Of a stretch of 64,000 nt of DNA, positions 1 to 7,795 are shown in pieces. Position 1 is the first letter of the stretch, and the number at the start of each line of letters is the position of its first letter. Under the pieces are notes generated by a model, which did no database searches, was not told the origin of the DNA, and saw only the letters and a list, made by a program, of their open reading frames with translations. The translations under genes were made by a program, and so were the position numbers. Source of the DNA: Corynebacterium pacaense. Lineage in GTDB: Bacteria; Actinomycetota; Actinomycetes; Mycobacteriales; Mycobacteriaceae. The DNA is taken from the NCBI RefSeq assembly GCF_900169525.1, contig NZ_LT821239.1, forward strand, positions 1,448,062 through 1,512,061. Direction: 5' to 3'.

Positions 1-2
1 AG

Positions 3-350
3 GTACTCGAGACGGAGGGCCTGATCAAAACCGCCGTTGACCTTCTACGTGCCATGCGCGGAACGCAGCGGCAGCTGTACTCCTCGGCGCGGATCCGCTT
101 TGACAAACTCGACGGGGTCAACACCGAGGAGGTGGGCAACAAGTGGGCGCTGACACCGGTGGTGTCGCTGGTGTTCGCCCTGTCCTCGCGGATGCACGCC
201 CACGGGCTGATGGGAAAGACCCGCACGCTCGACAGGGCGGCGGGGGGATGGGGCAGGATCGCCGATATCGTGCCCGACCTGGTCACCGGTGATCTGATCT
301 CGGCGGAGGCCATGGTGCTCGGGGTGAACTACCCCGGACTGGTGGACTAG
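3..350 (+). CDS. C-terminal part of an unrecognised conserved-looking protein (5' end outside the window)
   Basis: The frame is open from the first bases of the window to a TAG at 348-350, so this is the end of a gene that starts upstream. About 115 residues are visible. They include a stretch reading SSARIRFDKLDGVNTEEVGN and end in LGVNYPGLVD. I see no signal peptide, membrane segment or catalytic motif, and I do not recognise the family. It lies on the same strand as ftsY with a gap of about 90 nt. The orderly codon use suggests it is real, but no function can be given from this fragment. Confidence 0.6.
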   Translation, partial: VLETEGLIKTAVDLLRAMRGTQRQLYSSARIRFDKLDGVNTEEVGNKWALTPVVSLVFALSSRMHAHGLMGKTRTLDRAAGGWGRIADIVPDLVTGDLISAEAMVLGVNYPGLVD

Positions 351-441
351 CGCCGGAATCTGCGCTTCCCGGAAGGAGATTTGAATCTTTTGCCCGGAAA
401 ACCCGGGCGGTGCCATGTACTCGGGTGATAAACCTGCCACT

Positions 442-2016
442 ATGGAGGGCATGGATGCTACCTTCTGGATCATTGGCCTAGTCGTCCTCGCCGTTCTCGT
501 GATCATCGCAGTGCTGATCATCGGGAAGAGGCGGGGCGAATCGAAAACCGTCAGCTTTGAGAAGCCGGATGAGCCCAGGGAGCTCACCCAGCAGGAGAAA
601 TCGGGCAACTACCAGGCACAGGGGGGCTTCAGCTTCGCTCCCGCAAAGCAGGAGGAGAAGGAGCCGGTCCTGCTCGGGGAGCAGCAGCCCGAGGTGGTCC
701 AGGCGCCGGAGGAGGACACCGATTCCTTCCCCGTCCAGGAGTCCGATGAGGCCCCGGTGATCGCTGAGGAGGTCACGGTCGAGGAGGCGTCGGTCGGGGA
801 GATCATCGACGGGCCCTCGGGGGAGGAGGCTTCCGTCGAGGAGGCGTCGGTCGGGGAGATCATCGACGGGCCCTCGGGGGAGGAGGCTTCCGTCGAGGAG
901 GCGTCGGTCGGGGAGAATTCGGTCGAGCAGATCATCGCGGAGCCGGAAGCCGGCACTCCGGTCCCCACTCCCGAGGAGGTGGTCGAGGCCGCGGAGGCCG
1001 CACAGGTCACGGCTGAGTCGGCGGAGGCCGCCCTGGAGCAGACCCCGGTGCCGGAGACGGAGCCGGAGCCGGCTCCCGAGCCACTCGATGAGATCGCCCC
1101 GGCCGCCGGTCGTATCGGCAAGCTGCGCGGTCGGCTGGCCCGCTCGCAGAACGTGTTCGGCAAATCGGTTCTCGGGATTCTCACCGCGGGTGATCTTGAT
1201 GATGAGGCCTGGGAGGACATCGAGGCCATGCTGATCAAGGCGGACCTGGGAAACAACGTGACCATGAGAGTCGTCGATGAGCTGCGGGGCAAGATCGCGG
1301 CCAACGGCGTGTCCAATGAGGCGGAGGCGCGTGCGATGCTGCGGGAAACGCTTATCGACGCCTGCCGTCCCGACCTCGACAGGGCGATCAAGGCGATGCC
1401 TTACGAGGGCAAGCCCGCGGTGGTCCTCGTCGTCGGTGTCAACGGCACCGGAAAGACCACCACCACCGGAAAGCTGGCGAGAGTTCTCGTGTCCATGGGG
1501 CACAAGGTGCTACTCGGGGCAGCTGATACCTTCCGAGCGGCGGCCGCTGATCAGCTGGAGACCTGGGGTCGGCGCGTGGGCGCGGACACCGTGCGCGGGG
1601 CGGAGGGGGCCGATCCGGCATCGGTCGCCTTTGATGCGGTGGCCAGGGGTGTCGAGCAGCAGGCGGATGTCGTGCTGGTCGACACTGCGGGCAGGCTGCA
1701 CACCTCCACCGGTCTGATGGATCAGCTCGGCAAGGTCAAGCGTGTGGTGGAGAAGAAGGCCGTCGTCGACGAGGTGCTTCTGGTCCTCGATGCCACGGTG
1801 GGGCAGAACGGAATGCAGCAGGCGAGGATCTTCTCCGAGGTTGTCGATATCACCGGCGTGGTGCTGACGAAGCTCGATGGCACCGCGAAGGGCGGAATCG
1901 TGTTCCAGGTGCAGGAGGAGCTCGGTGTGCCCGTCAAACTGGTCGGCCTGGGCGAGGGCGCGGATGATCTGGCACCATTCGAGGTGGAGGGCTTCGTGGA
2001 CGCGTTGCTCGGGTAG
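442..2016 (+). CDS. ftsY: Signal recognition particle receptor FtsY
   Basis: FtsY is the membrane-bound GTPase that receives ribosome-SRP complexes from Ffh and delivers them to the translocon. The protein (524 aa from this start) has an N-terminal membrane segment of about 25 residues followed by KRR. A long acidic linker rich in Glu, Pro and Ala (to about residue 225) comes next, then the NG domain. GTPase motifs are visible: GVNGTGKTTTTGKLA near residue 330, DTAGRLHTS near 413 and TKLDGTAKGG near 475. Possible starts are ATG 415, 442 and 451. I chose 442 because a weak TAAACC box lies 7 nt before it, but 451 is equally compatible. The linker contains an exact tandem repeat. Downstream it is separated from its usual amt neighbour by an IS110 element. 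Confidence 0.95.
   Translation: MEGMDATFWIIGLVVLAVLVIIAVLIIGKRRGESKTVSFEKPDEPRELTQQEKSGNYQAQGGFSFAPAKQEEKEPVLLGEQQPEVVQAPEEDTDSFPVQESDEAPVIAEEVTVEEASVGEIIDGPSGEEASVEEASVGEIIDGPSGEEASVEEASVGENSVEQIIAEPEAGTPVPTPEEVVEAAEAAQVTAESAEAALEQTPVPETEPEPAPEPLDEIAPAAGRIGKLRGRLARSQNVFGKSVLGILTAGDLDDEAWEDIEAMLIKADLGNNVTMRVVDELRGKIAANGVSNEAEARAMLRETLIDACRPDLDRAIKAMPYEGKPAVVLVVGVNGTGKTTTTGKLARVLVSMGHKVLLGAADTFRAAAADQLETWGRRVGADTVRGAEGADPASVAFDAVARGVEQQADVVLVDTAGRLHTSTGLMDQLGKVKRVVEKKAVVDEVLLVLDATVGQNGMQQARIFSEVVDITGVVLTKLDGTAKGGIVFQVQEELGVPVKLVGLGEGADDLAPFEVEGFVDALLG
781..917 (+). repeat. 57-bp in-frame tandem repeat inside ftsY
   Basis: Two exact 57-bp units (781-837 and 838-894) are followed by a partial third starting at 895. 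Each unit encodes 19 residues of the form EEASVGEIIDGPSGEEASV. The unit is a multiple of three, so copy-number change would lengthen or shorten the acidic linker without a frameshift. The exact nucleotide identity suggests recent slippage. Confidence 0.9.
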
Positions 2017-2051
2017 TCCCGTTACTTTGATGGTGTCCCCATAATGGGGAT

Positions 2052-2230
2052 AGTCGCTGGGCCCGGTATGGCTTATTTCCCCTGTAGTTACCATGATCCG
2101 GGGGGTGTTGTCGCCGGGCTACCAGGACACCCGTTGACTGCTGATAGGGACACGGACGAGTCACTCGACTCAGTTCTCTTTTGTAACGTGGGTGCCAGCA
2201 TCGGATGTCGAGACACCAGCGACGAGGTTT
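2052..2230 (+). ncRNA. Candidate IS110 bridge RNA in the left end
   Basis: IS110 elements with a long left non-coding end are known to express a structured bridge RNA there that pairs with both target and donor DNA. This stretch has no ORF of note and can fold. CCCGG (2062-2066) plus ATGG (2068-2071) pair with CCAT (2091-2094) plus CCGGG (2098-2102). GGGTGT (2103-2108) pairs with ACACCC (2127-2132). ATAGGGACAC at 2144-2153 repeats the right-end sequence at 3606-3615, as expected of a donor-recognising loop. The ends of the RNA are inferred from a -10-like CATAAT at 2040-2045; no covariance test was possible. Confidence 0.45.
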
Positions 2231-2270
2231 GACCTGTCACTGTTGCTCCGACACCACAAGGAGGCCGGCC

Positions 2271-3476
2271 ATGACCACCGGCACCATCGACGTCACCATC
2301 GGATTAGACGTCGGCAAAACCGCCCACCACGCCTGCGCCATGCTAGCCACAGGCGAGATCATCTACGACAAACCCCTGCCCCAGGACGAGGATCAGCTTC
2401 GCAAGGTCTTCACCGACCTCCAAGCCTGCGGCACCGTCCTGGTGGTCGTCGACCAGCCCAACACCATCGGTGCCCTGCCCATCGCCGTGGCCCGGGACGC
2501 TGGCTGCTTCGTCGGCTATCTACCCGGCCTGGCGATGCGCAAAGCCGCGGACTTGCACCCCGGCCGGTCGAAGACCGACCGGCGGGACGCATTCATCATC
2601 GCTGATACCGCCCGGACGATGCCGCATACCCTGCGGGCCGTGGACCGGGACAACGAAGTCCTCTCAGCGCTGAAGATGCTGTCCGGGTTCGATGACGACA
2701 TCGCCAAGGACGCCACCCGCACCATCAACCGGCTGCGTAGCGTGCTGACCCAGATCTACCCGAGTCTGGAACGAGCCCTACCGGGCAGCATCATCACCCG
2801 ACCTCTGGTGCTGGACATGCTCATCCACTACGGCGGGCCAACAAGGTTGAAGAAGGCCGGTTACCAGCGGGTACACACCTGGATGGCCAACCGATCGAAG
2901 AAAGACCCCACGAAGCTGGTCGACGCGATCTTCGACGGACTCAAAGCCCAGACCGTCGCCGTACCTGGCACCACTGCCGCTGAGGTGGTGATCCCGCAGC
3001 TGGCGACCAACATCAAAGCCCTGCTGGAACAGCGGAAAACCATTGCTGATCAAGTAGAGGAACTGTTGGCTGAATTCCCTCTTCACCAGGTCTTGATATC
3101 CATGCCGGGAATTGGCATCAAGACCGCCTCCAACATTCTCCTCGCTGTCGGCGACTGCTCCGACTTTCGGTCAGCCGGCCACCTGGCAGCGTATGCGGGG
3201 ATCGCCCCGGTGACACGAAGATCCGGCACGTCCATCCGAGGTGAGTTCCCGGCCAGATCCGGTAACAAACGGTTGAAAAACGCCCTGTTCTACTCGGCAT
3301 TCGCATCGATCCGGTTCCATGAACCATCCAAGACCTACTACGAGCGGAAACGGGCCGAGGGTAAACGACATAACGCTGCAGTGATGTGCCTGGCCAGACG
3401 CCGGTGCAACGTCATCTACGCAATGTTGACCCGGGCCGAGTTCTTTAGGGAGATCCCCGCCAGAGTTGCTGCGTAG
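2271..3476 (+). CDS. IS110-family transposase (DEDD / bridge-RNA-guided recombinase type)
   Basis: This 401-residue protein has the two IS110 domains. The N-terminal RuvC-like DEDD domain shows Asp13 in IGLDVGKT, Asp61 in VVVDQPN, and Asp103 and Asp106 in SKTDRRDAF. The C-terminal Transposase_20 part has the hairpin motif SMPGIGIKTASNILLAVGD and the conserved RSGNKRLKNALFYSAF stretch. A Ser in that stretch is a candidate for the DNA-linking nucleophile. The second acidic residue is Asp rather than the Glu seen in many relatives. The start ATG has AAGGAGG about 7 nt upstream. No frameshift or internal stop is present, so it could be active. In-frame codons upstream of 2271 belong to the non-coding left end. 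Confidence 0.95.
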   Translation: MTTGTIDVTIGLDVGKTAHHACAMLATGEIIYDKPLPQDEDQLRKVFTDLQACGTVLVVVDQPNTIGALPIAVARDAGCFVGYLPGLAMRKAADLHPGRSKTDRRDAFIIADTARTMPHTLRAVDRDNEVLSALKMLSGFDDDIAKDATRTINRLRSVLTQIYPSLERALPGSIITRPLVLDMLIHYGGPTRLKKAGYQRVHTWMANRSKKDPTKLVDAIFDGLKAQTVAVPGTTAAEVVIPQLATNIKALLEQRKTIADQVEELLAEFPLHQVLISMPGIGIKTASNILLAVGDCSDFRSAGHLAAYAGIAPVTRRSGTSIRGEFPARSGNKRLKNALFYSAFASIRFHEPSKTYYERKRAEGKRHNAAVMCLARRRCNVIYAMLTRAEFFREIPARVAA

Positions 3477-3775
3477 CCCACCTTCACCACGATCAGCTGG
3501 TCGACGCGAGTACGCCGGCCAGCTGCTCAACCACGCCCATCATCAGAATCGGGAGCTACCCCCGAAATGCTTTCCTGAATACAGGGCCTATCCCTTGACA
3601 AAAACATAGGGACACCCCCCGGGACCGCATCGCTTGCGCGTGCCCCCGCGGCGCGCGGTGGTTAGAGCAAGTGATGTAATTAACATTGGCTGCGAATTAC
3701 CTGTTGGGATATTGAAATTCTGTGCTTGGCGGAGGCCCCTCGCGGGGGCTGATGGGGCCGGGCTATTGAAAAAGG

Positions 3776-3795
3776 AACCTGTCGGTCTATAGTTA
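3776..3795 (+). promoter_or_regulatory. Candidate AmtR operator upstream of amt
   Basis: In C. glutamicum the nitrogen repressor AmtR binds sites of the form CTAT-N6-ATAG before amt-glnK-glnD. Here CTGT (3779-3782), six bases and ATAG (3789-3792) match with one mismatch, about 85 nt before the amt start. The 3617-3875 stretch between the IS element and amt holds no gene. It is locally AT-rich around 3675-3725 and otherwise contains only this candidate site and the amt ribosome binding site. An amtR gene would have to exist elsewhere. Confidence 0.5.
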
Positions 3796-3875
3796 GTTTC
3801 GGTACGGGAGGGCCCCTCCCTGAACCTCGCACCCACGCACAAGTGAAACTTTTTAATAAGGAGGTCGTCCTCGCC

Positions 3876-5192
3876 ATGACCGCTGACCAGATCGCAGCAG
3901 CTTCAGGCAACTCAGCCTGGATGCTCATTTCCGCATCGCTCGTCCTTCTCATGACACCCGCACTCGCATTCTTCTACGGTGGCATGTCACGGCAGAAGTC
4001 CGTGCTCAACATGATGATGATGTCCTTCGGGACCATCGGCGTGGTCTCCGTGATCTACGTCCTGTGGGGCTGGTCGATGTCCTACGGCACGCAGAGCCTC
4101 GGAGGCATCGTCGCCAACCCGTTCGAGTTCTTCGGACTCAAGGACTCCATCCTCGATGCGGAGGGCAATTACATCGAGGGTGCCAATGGCTACCCCAATA
4201 TCGTCGACATCGGATTCCAGCTCACCTTCGCCGTTATCTCGACGGCCCTTATCTCAGGCGCCCTCGCAGAGCGCGTCAAGTTCTCCACCTGGCTGGTGTT
4301 TTCCGGCGCCTGGGCCACCCTGGTTTACTTCCCACTGGCACACATGGTGTGGGGCGGCGGGCTGCTTTCCCACAATGAGACCGGCTTCTCCTCCTGGATC
4401 TTCGGCGCAACCGACGGTGAGGCGAACATCGCCCCCATCGACTTCGCCGGTGGCACCGTGGTTCACATTTCAGCAGGTACGGCGGCACTGGTGCTCGCCC
4501 TGATCGTCGGCAAGCGTCGCACCTTCGGTGAGACCATCGCTCGACCCCACAACCTCCCCTTCGTCATGTTGGGTGCGGCACTGCTGTGGTTCGGCTGGTT
4601 CGGATTCAACGGTGGATCGGCCTTCGCTGCCGACGGACTCGCGGGACTCGCCTGGCTCAACACCACAGCCGCGACGGCAGCGGCGATGCTCGGATGGCTG
4701 GCCGTGGAACGTCTGCGCGACGGCAAGGCCACCTCGCTCGGCGCAGCCTCGGGCGTGGTCGCCGGACTAGTGGCGATCACCCCGGCGGCCGGTGCACTGA
4801 ATCCGGTGACCTCCCTTATCCTCGGCGCAATCGGTGGCGGCCTCGCCTGCCTCGGCGTCGGACTGAAGTACCGCTTCGGTTTCGATGACTCGCTCGACGT
4901 CGTCGGTGTCCACCTGGTCGCGGGTCTGTGGGGCACCATCGGTGTCGGTCTGCTCGCCTCCGATGTGGGTTGGTTCACCGGTGGTGGCTCTGAGGGATTC
5001 AAGCTCTTCATCGTCCAGATTGTGATCGCTCTGGTTGCGGTCATCTTCGCCGGCCTGGTTACCACCGTGATCGCCCTGGTGATCAAGGCGACCATCGGAT
5101 GGAGAATCACCGACGAGCAGGAACAGCAGGGCATTGACACCTTCCAGCATGGTGAGTCCGCTTATGACACCGCCGGCCCGGAAATCCGTTAG
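3876..5192 (+). CDS. amt: Ammonium transporter, Amt family
   Basis: Amt proteins conduct ammonium/ammonia across the cytoplasmic membrane and are gated by PII proteins. The 438-residue product is strongly hydrophobic, with about eleven membrane spans. It carries the family signatures: FFYGGMSRQKS early, the DFAGGTVVHISAG segment with pore His near residue 197, and GVHLVAGLWGT with the second pore His near 346. The start ATG lies 11 nt after AAGGAGG. An upstream in-frame GTG at 3843 lacks a ribosome binding site. It is followed 41 nt later by glnK, the standard PII partner. The upstream region carries an AmtR-like site, so nitrogen-starvation induction is likely. Confidence 0.97.
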   Translation: MTADQIAAASGNSAWMLISASLVLLMTPALAFFYGGMSRQKSVLNMMMMSFGTIGVVSVIYVLWGWSMSYGTQSLGGIVANPFEFFGLKDSILDAEGNYIEGANGYPNIVDIGFQLTFAVISTALISGALAERVKFSTWLVFSGAWATLVYFPLAHMVWGGGLLSHNETGFSSWIFGATDGEANIAPIDFAGGTVVHISAGTAALVLALIVGKRRTFGETIARPHNLPFVMLGAALLWFGWFGFNGGSAFAADGLAGLAWLNTTAATAAAMLGWLAVERLRDGKATSLGAASGVVAGLVAITPAAGALNPVTSLILGAIGGGLACLGVGLKYRFGFDDSLDVVGVHLVAGLWGTIGVGLLASDVGWFTGGGSEGFKLFIVQIVIALVAVIFAGLVTTVIALVIKATIGWRITDEQEQQGIDTFQHGESAYDTAGPEIR

Positions 5193-5221
5193 ATTCTAGA
5201 AGAGCACCGCAACCAGCTTGA

Positions 5222-5572
<351 letters not shown>

Positions 5573-5618
5573 GTCGCTGGTCCACATAGACACATAGACG
5601 GTCAAGACAGCATCTGAG

Positions 5619-7697
5619 ATGAAAGATCCCGCCCAGCTTCGCCGTGACGCAGGAGAAAAGGCCCTGGCACTGCTGGGCGGCCTGACCCTTCCGGAGGAAA
5701 CGGCCCTCGCGGCCACCGGCTCGCTCGCCCGCGGTGAGATGACGCCCTACTCCGATCTGGATTTGATCCTGCTGCACCCGCCGGGGGAGACACCCGCCGG
5801 GGTGGAGGATCTCTGGTACCCGATCTGGGATGCCAAGATGCGGCTCGACTACTCGGTGCGCACCCCGGCTGAGTGCGAGGCCATGATCTCCGCCGACTCA
5901 ACGGCCGCGCTGGCCATGCTCGACCTCAGTTTTCTGGCCGGTGACCCGGAGCTGTTCACCGCAACCCGCGTCGCAGTGGTCAACCGCTGGCGCCGCGAGG
6001 TGAACAAGAACTTCAACGCCGTCGTGGAGACGGCGATCGCCAGGTGGCGCCGTTCCGGATCCGTGGTGGCCATGACGCGGCCCGATCTCAAGCACGGTCG
6101 GGGCGGGTTGCGGGACTATGAACTGATCAAGGCCCTGGCACTGGCCCAGTTGTGTGATCCCCCGAAGTTGGAGAGCGAACACCGCCTGCTCCTCGACGTC
6201 AGAACACTGCTGCACGTCCATGCGCGGCGCTCACGGGATGTGCTCGATCCCGAGTTCGCCGTCGATGTGGCGCTCGACCTCGGTTTCGCCGATCGCTACC
6301 ACCTCTCCCAGCAGATTGCCGATGCCGCCCGTTCCATAGACGATGAACTCAACCGGGGACTGTCCACCGCACGGAACATGCTTCCCCGGCGCAGCGGTTT
6401 CGGTCTACGCAGGCAGGAGCGACGACCCCTGGATGTCGATGTCGTCGATGCCGGGGGAACCGTGGCGCTGAGCCGTCACCCCGATCTGGGCGATCCCTGC
6501 CTGCCGCTCCGCGTGGGCGCCGCCGCGGCGAAGACGGGGCTGGCCGTTGATGAGTCGACCTGGCGGCGGCTGCAGGCCTGCCCCGAACTTCCCGAACCCT
6601 GGCCCGCCGCGGCGGCCAGCGATTTCTTCCGGGTCCTCTCCTCCCCTGAGCACACACGCAGGGTGGTCACCCAGATGGACCACTTCGGCCTGTGGACCCG
6701 CTACGTTCCGGAGTGGGACCGCATCCGGGGCATGATGCCCAGGGAGCCCTCACACATCTCGACCATCGACGAACACAGCCTGAACACCGTCGCCGGTTGC
6801 GCCGAGGAGACCGTCACCGTGGCCCGGCCGGACCTGCTGCTGCTCGGGGCGCTCTACCACGACATCGGAAAGGGCACCTCCCGCCCGCACGAGCAGGTCG
6901 GTGCCGAGATGGTGGCGCGTGCCGCGGCCCGCATGGGATTAAACCACCGCGACCGGGCCTGCGTGCAGACGCTGGTCGCCGAGCACACCACCATCGCGCG
7001 CATCGCCGCGCGTACGGATCCCAACTCCGAGGAGGCGCTCGAGGAGCTTCTCGACGCCATCCGTTACGATCTGGTCACCCTCAACCTCCTCGAGGTGCTG
7101 ACCGAAGCGGACGCCAGGGCGACCGGACCTGGGGTGTGGAATCCGCGTCTGGCGCGGGCGCTCGACGTGCTGTGCACCAGGGCGCGGGCGCGGCTTATCG
7201 ACGCCCATCCCGTACGTCCGATCGTCGCGCACAAGGGGCCCCTGGCGCTGGAGGACAACAATGGAGTGCACACCGTCTACTGGCAGGGGGAGGATCTCAG
7301 CCGTATCCTCAGCGTGATCGCGGCCAAGGGCTGGGTGGTCGATGAGTCACGCCTGGTCCGGGAGGGGGGATGGAGGGGAGAGTTCGATGTCCGCGCCAGC
7401 GGTCCCTCCGACTTCAATGAACAGACCTTCATCCAGTCCTACAAATCCGGCGTCTACACCAAGGTCCCAATACCCGAACCCGGAATCACCGCGACCTTCT
7501 GGTTCGGCAACACGATAGAGGTGCGCACCCAGCTTCGGGTGGGCGCGATCTTCGCGTTGATCGACGCGCTGCCGCAGTGCCAGTGGATCTCGTCGAGCAC
7601 CCCGGGGGCCACCCTGATCATTCGCGCGGGCCTGGTCCCCGGCTTTGATCGGGCCACCGTTGAACGTGACGTGATGAAGGTCCTGGCAGGTGGGTGA
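5619..7697 (+). CDS. glnD: PII nucleotidyltransferase / removing enzyme GlnD
   Basis: GlnD attaches and removes a nucleotide on Tyr51 of PII in response to glutamine. In this 692-residue protein the nucleotidyltransferase motif GSLARGEMTPYSDLDL lies at residues 34-49. A central helical region follows, then the HD hydrolase motif LYHDIGKG near 412 and a C-terminal region that looks ACT-like. It follows glnK by 46 nt and closes the amt-glnK-glnD operon. The ribosome binding site before ATG 5619 is weak, so translational coupling or a slightly different start is possible. Confidence 0.95.
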   Translation: MKDPAQLRRDAGEKALALLGGLTLPEETALAATGSLARGEMTPYSDLDLILLHPPGETPAGVEDLWYPIWDAKMRLDYSVRTPAECEAMISADSTAALAMLDLSFLAGDPELFTATRVAVVNRWRREVNKNFNAVVETAIARWRRSGSVVAMTRPDLKHGRGGLRDYELIKALALAQLCDPPKLESEHRLLLDVRTLLHVHARRSRDVLDPEFAVDVALDLGFADRYHLSQQIADAARSIDDELNRGLSTARNMLPRRSGFGLRRQERRPLDVDVVDAGGTVALSRHPDLGDPCLPLRVGAAAAKTGLAVDESTWRRLQACPELPEPWPAAAASDFFRVLSSPEHTRRVVTQMDHFGLWTRYVPEWDRIRGMMPREPSHISTIDEHSLNTVAGCAEETVTVARPDLLLLGALYHDIGKGTSRPHEQVGAEMVARAAARMGLNHRDRACVQTLVAEHTTIARIAARTDPNSEEALEELLDAIRYDLVTLNLLEVLTEADARATGPGVWNPRLARALDVLCTRARARLIDAHPVRPIVAHKGPLALEDNNGVHTVYWQGEDLSRILSVIAAKGWVVDESRLVREGGWRGEFDVRASGPSDFNEQTFIQSYKSGVYTKVPIPEPGITATFWFGNTIEVRTQLRVGAIFALIDALPQCQWISSSTPGATLIIRAGLVPGFDRATVERDVMKVLAGG

Positions 7698-7742
7698 CCC
7701 CTGGCCACGGAGCCGGAAGTGACCGGGACACCGTCGAACCGC

Positions 7743-7748
7743 TAGCAT
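7743..7748 (+). promoter_or_regulatory. Candidate -10 box for ffh
   Basis: TAGCAT matches the corynebacterial -10 pattern TAnnnT. It would give a leader of about 40 nt carrying GGGAG just before the ffh GTG. No clear -35 is seen. Confidence 0.4.
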
Positions 7749-7795
7749 AGGGGGATTAGAAACCCCGCACTCTAGAACCAACTGGGAGTTCATTC

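Larger units (their letters stand above)
2032..3616 (+). mobile_element. IS110-family insertion sequence, apparently intact
   Basis: The element contains one transposase gene (2271-3476) with about 240 nt of non-coding left end and about 130 nt of right end. The limits come from a short inverted match: GGTGTCCC at 2032-2039 and GGGACACC at 3609-3616. Both sides also carry GGGATAG-type sequence slightly further in (around 2046-2052, and as its complement near 3588-3594). The right end holds a TTGACA (3595-3600) and the left end a CATAAT (2040-2045). On a circular junction these would sit about one promoter spacer apart. Boundaries are inferred to within about 10 nt. The insertion separates ftsY from amt. 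Confidence 0.8.

Noticed and set aside
781..917. The ftsY repeat as a CRISPR array
   Set aside because: Copies are directly adjacent without spacers, in frame and inside a coding region.
478..1503. A 341-codon minus-strand frame opposite ftsY
   Set aside because: It is the complement of the acidic ftsY linker, giving Leu/Arg/Asp-rich sequence with no domain.
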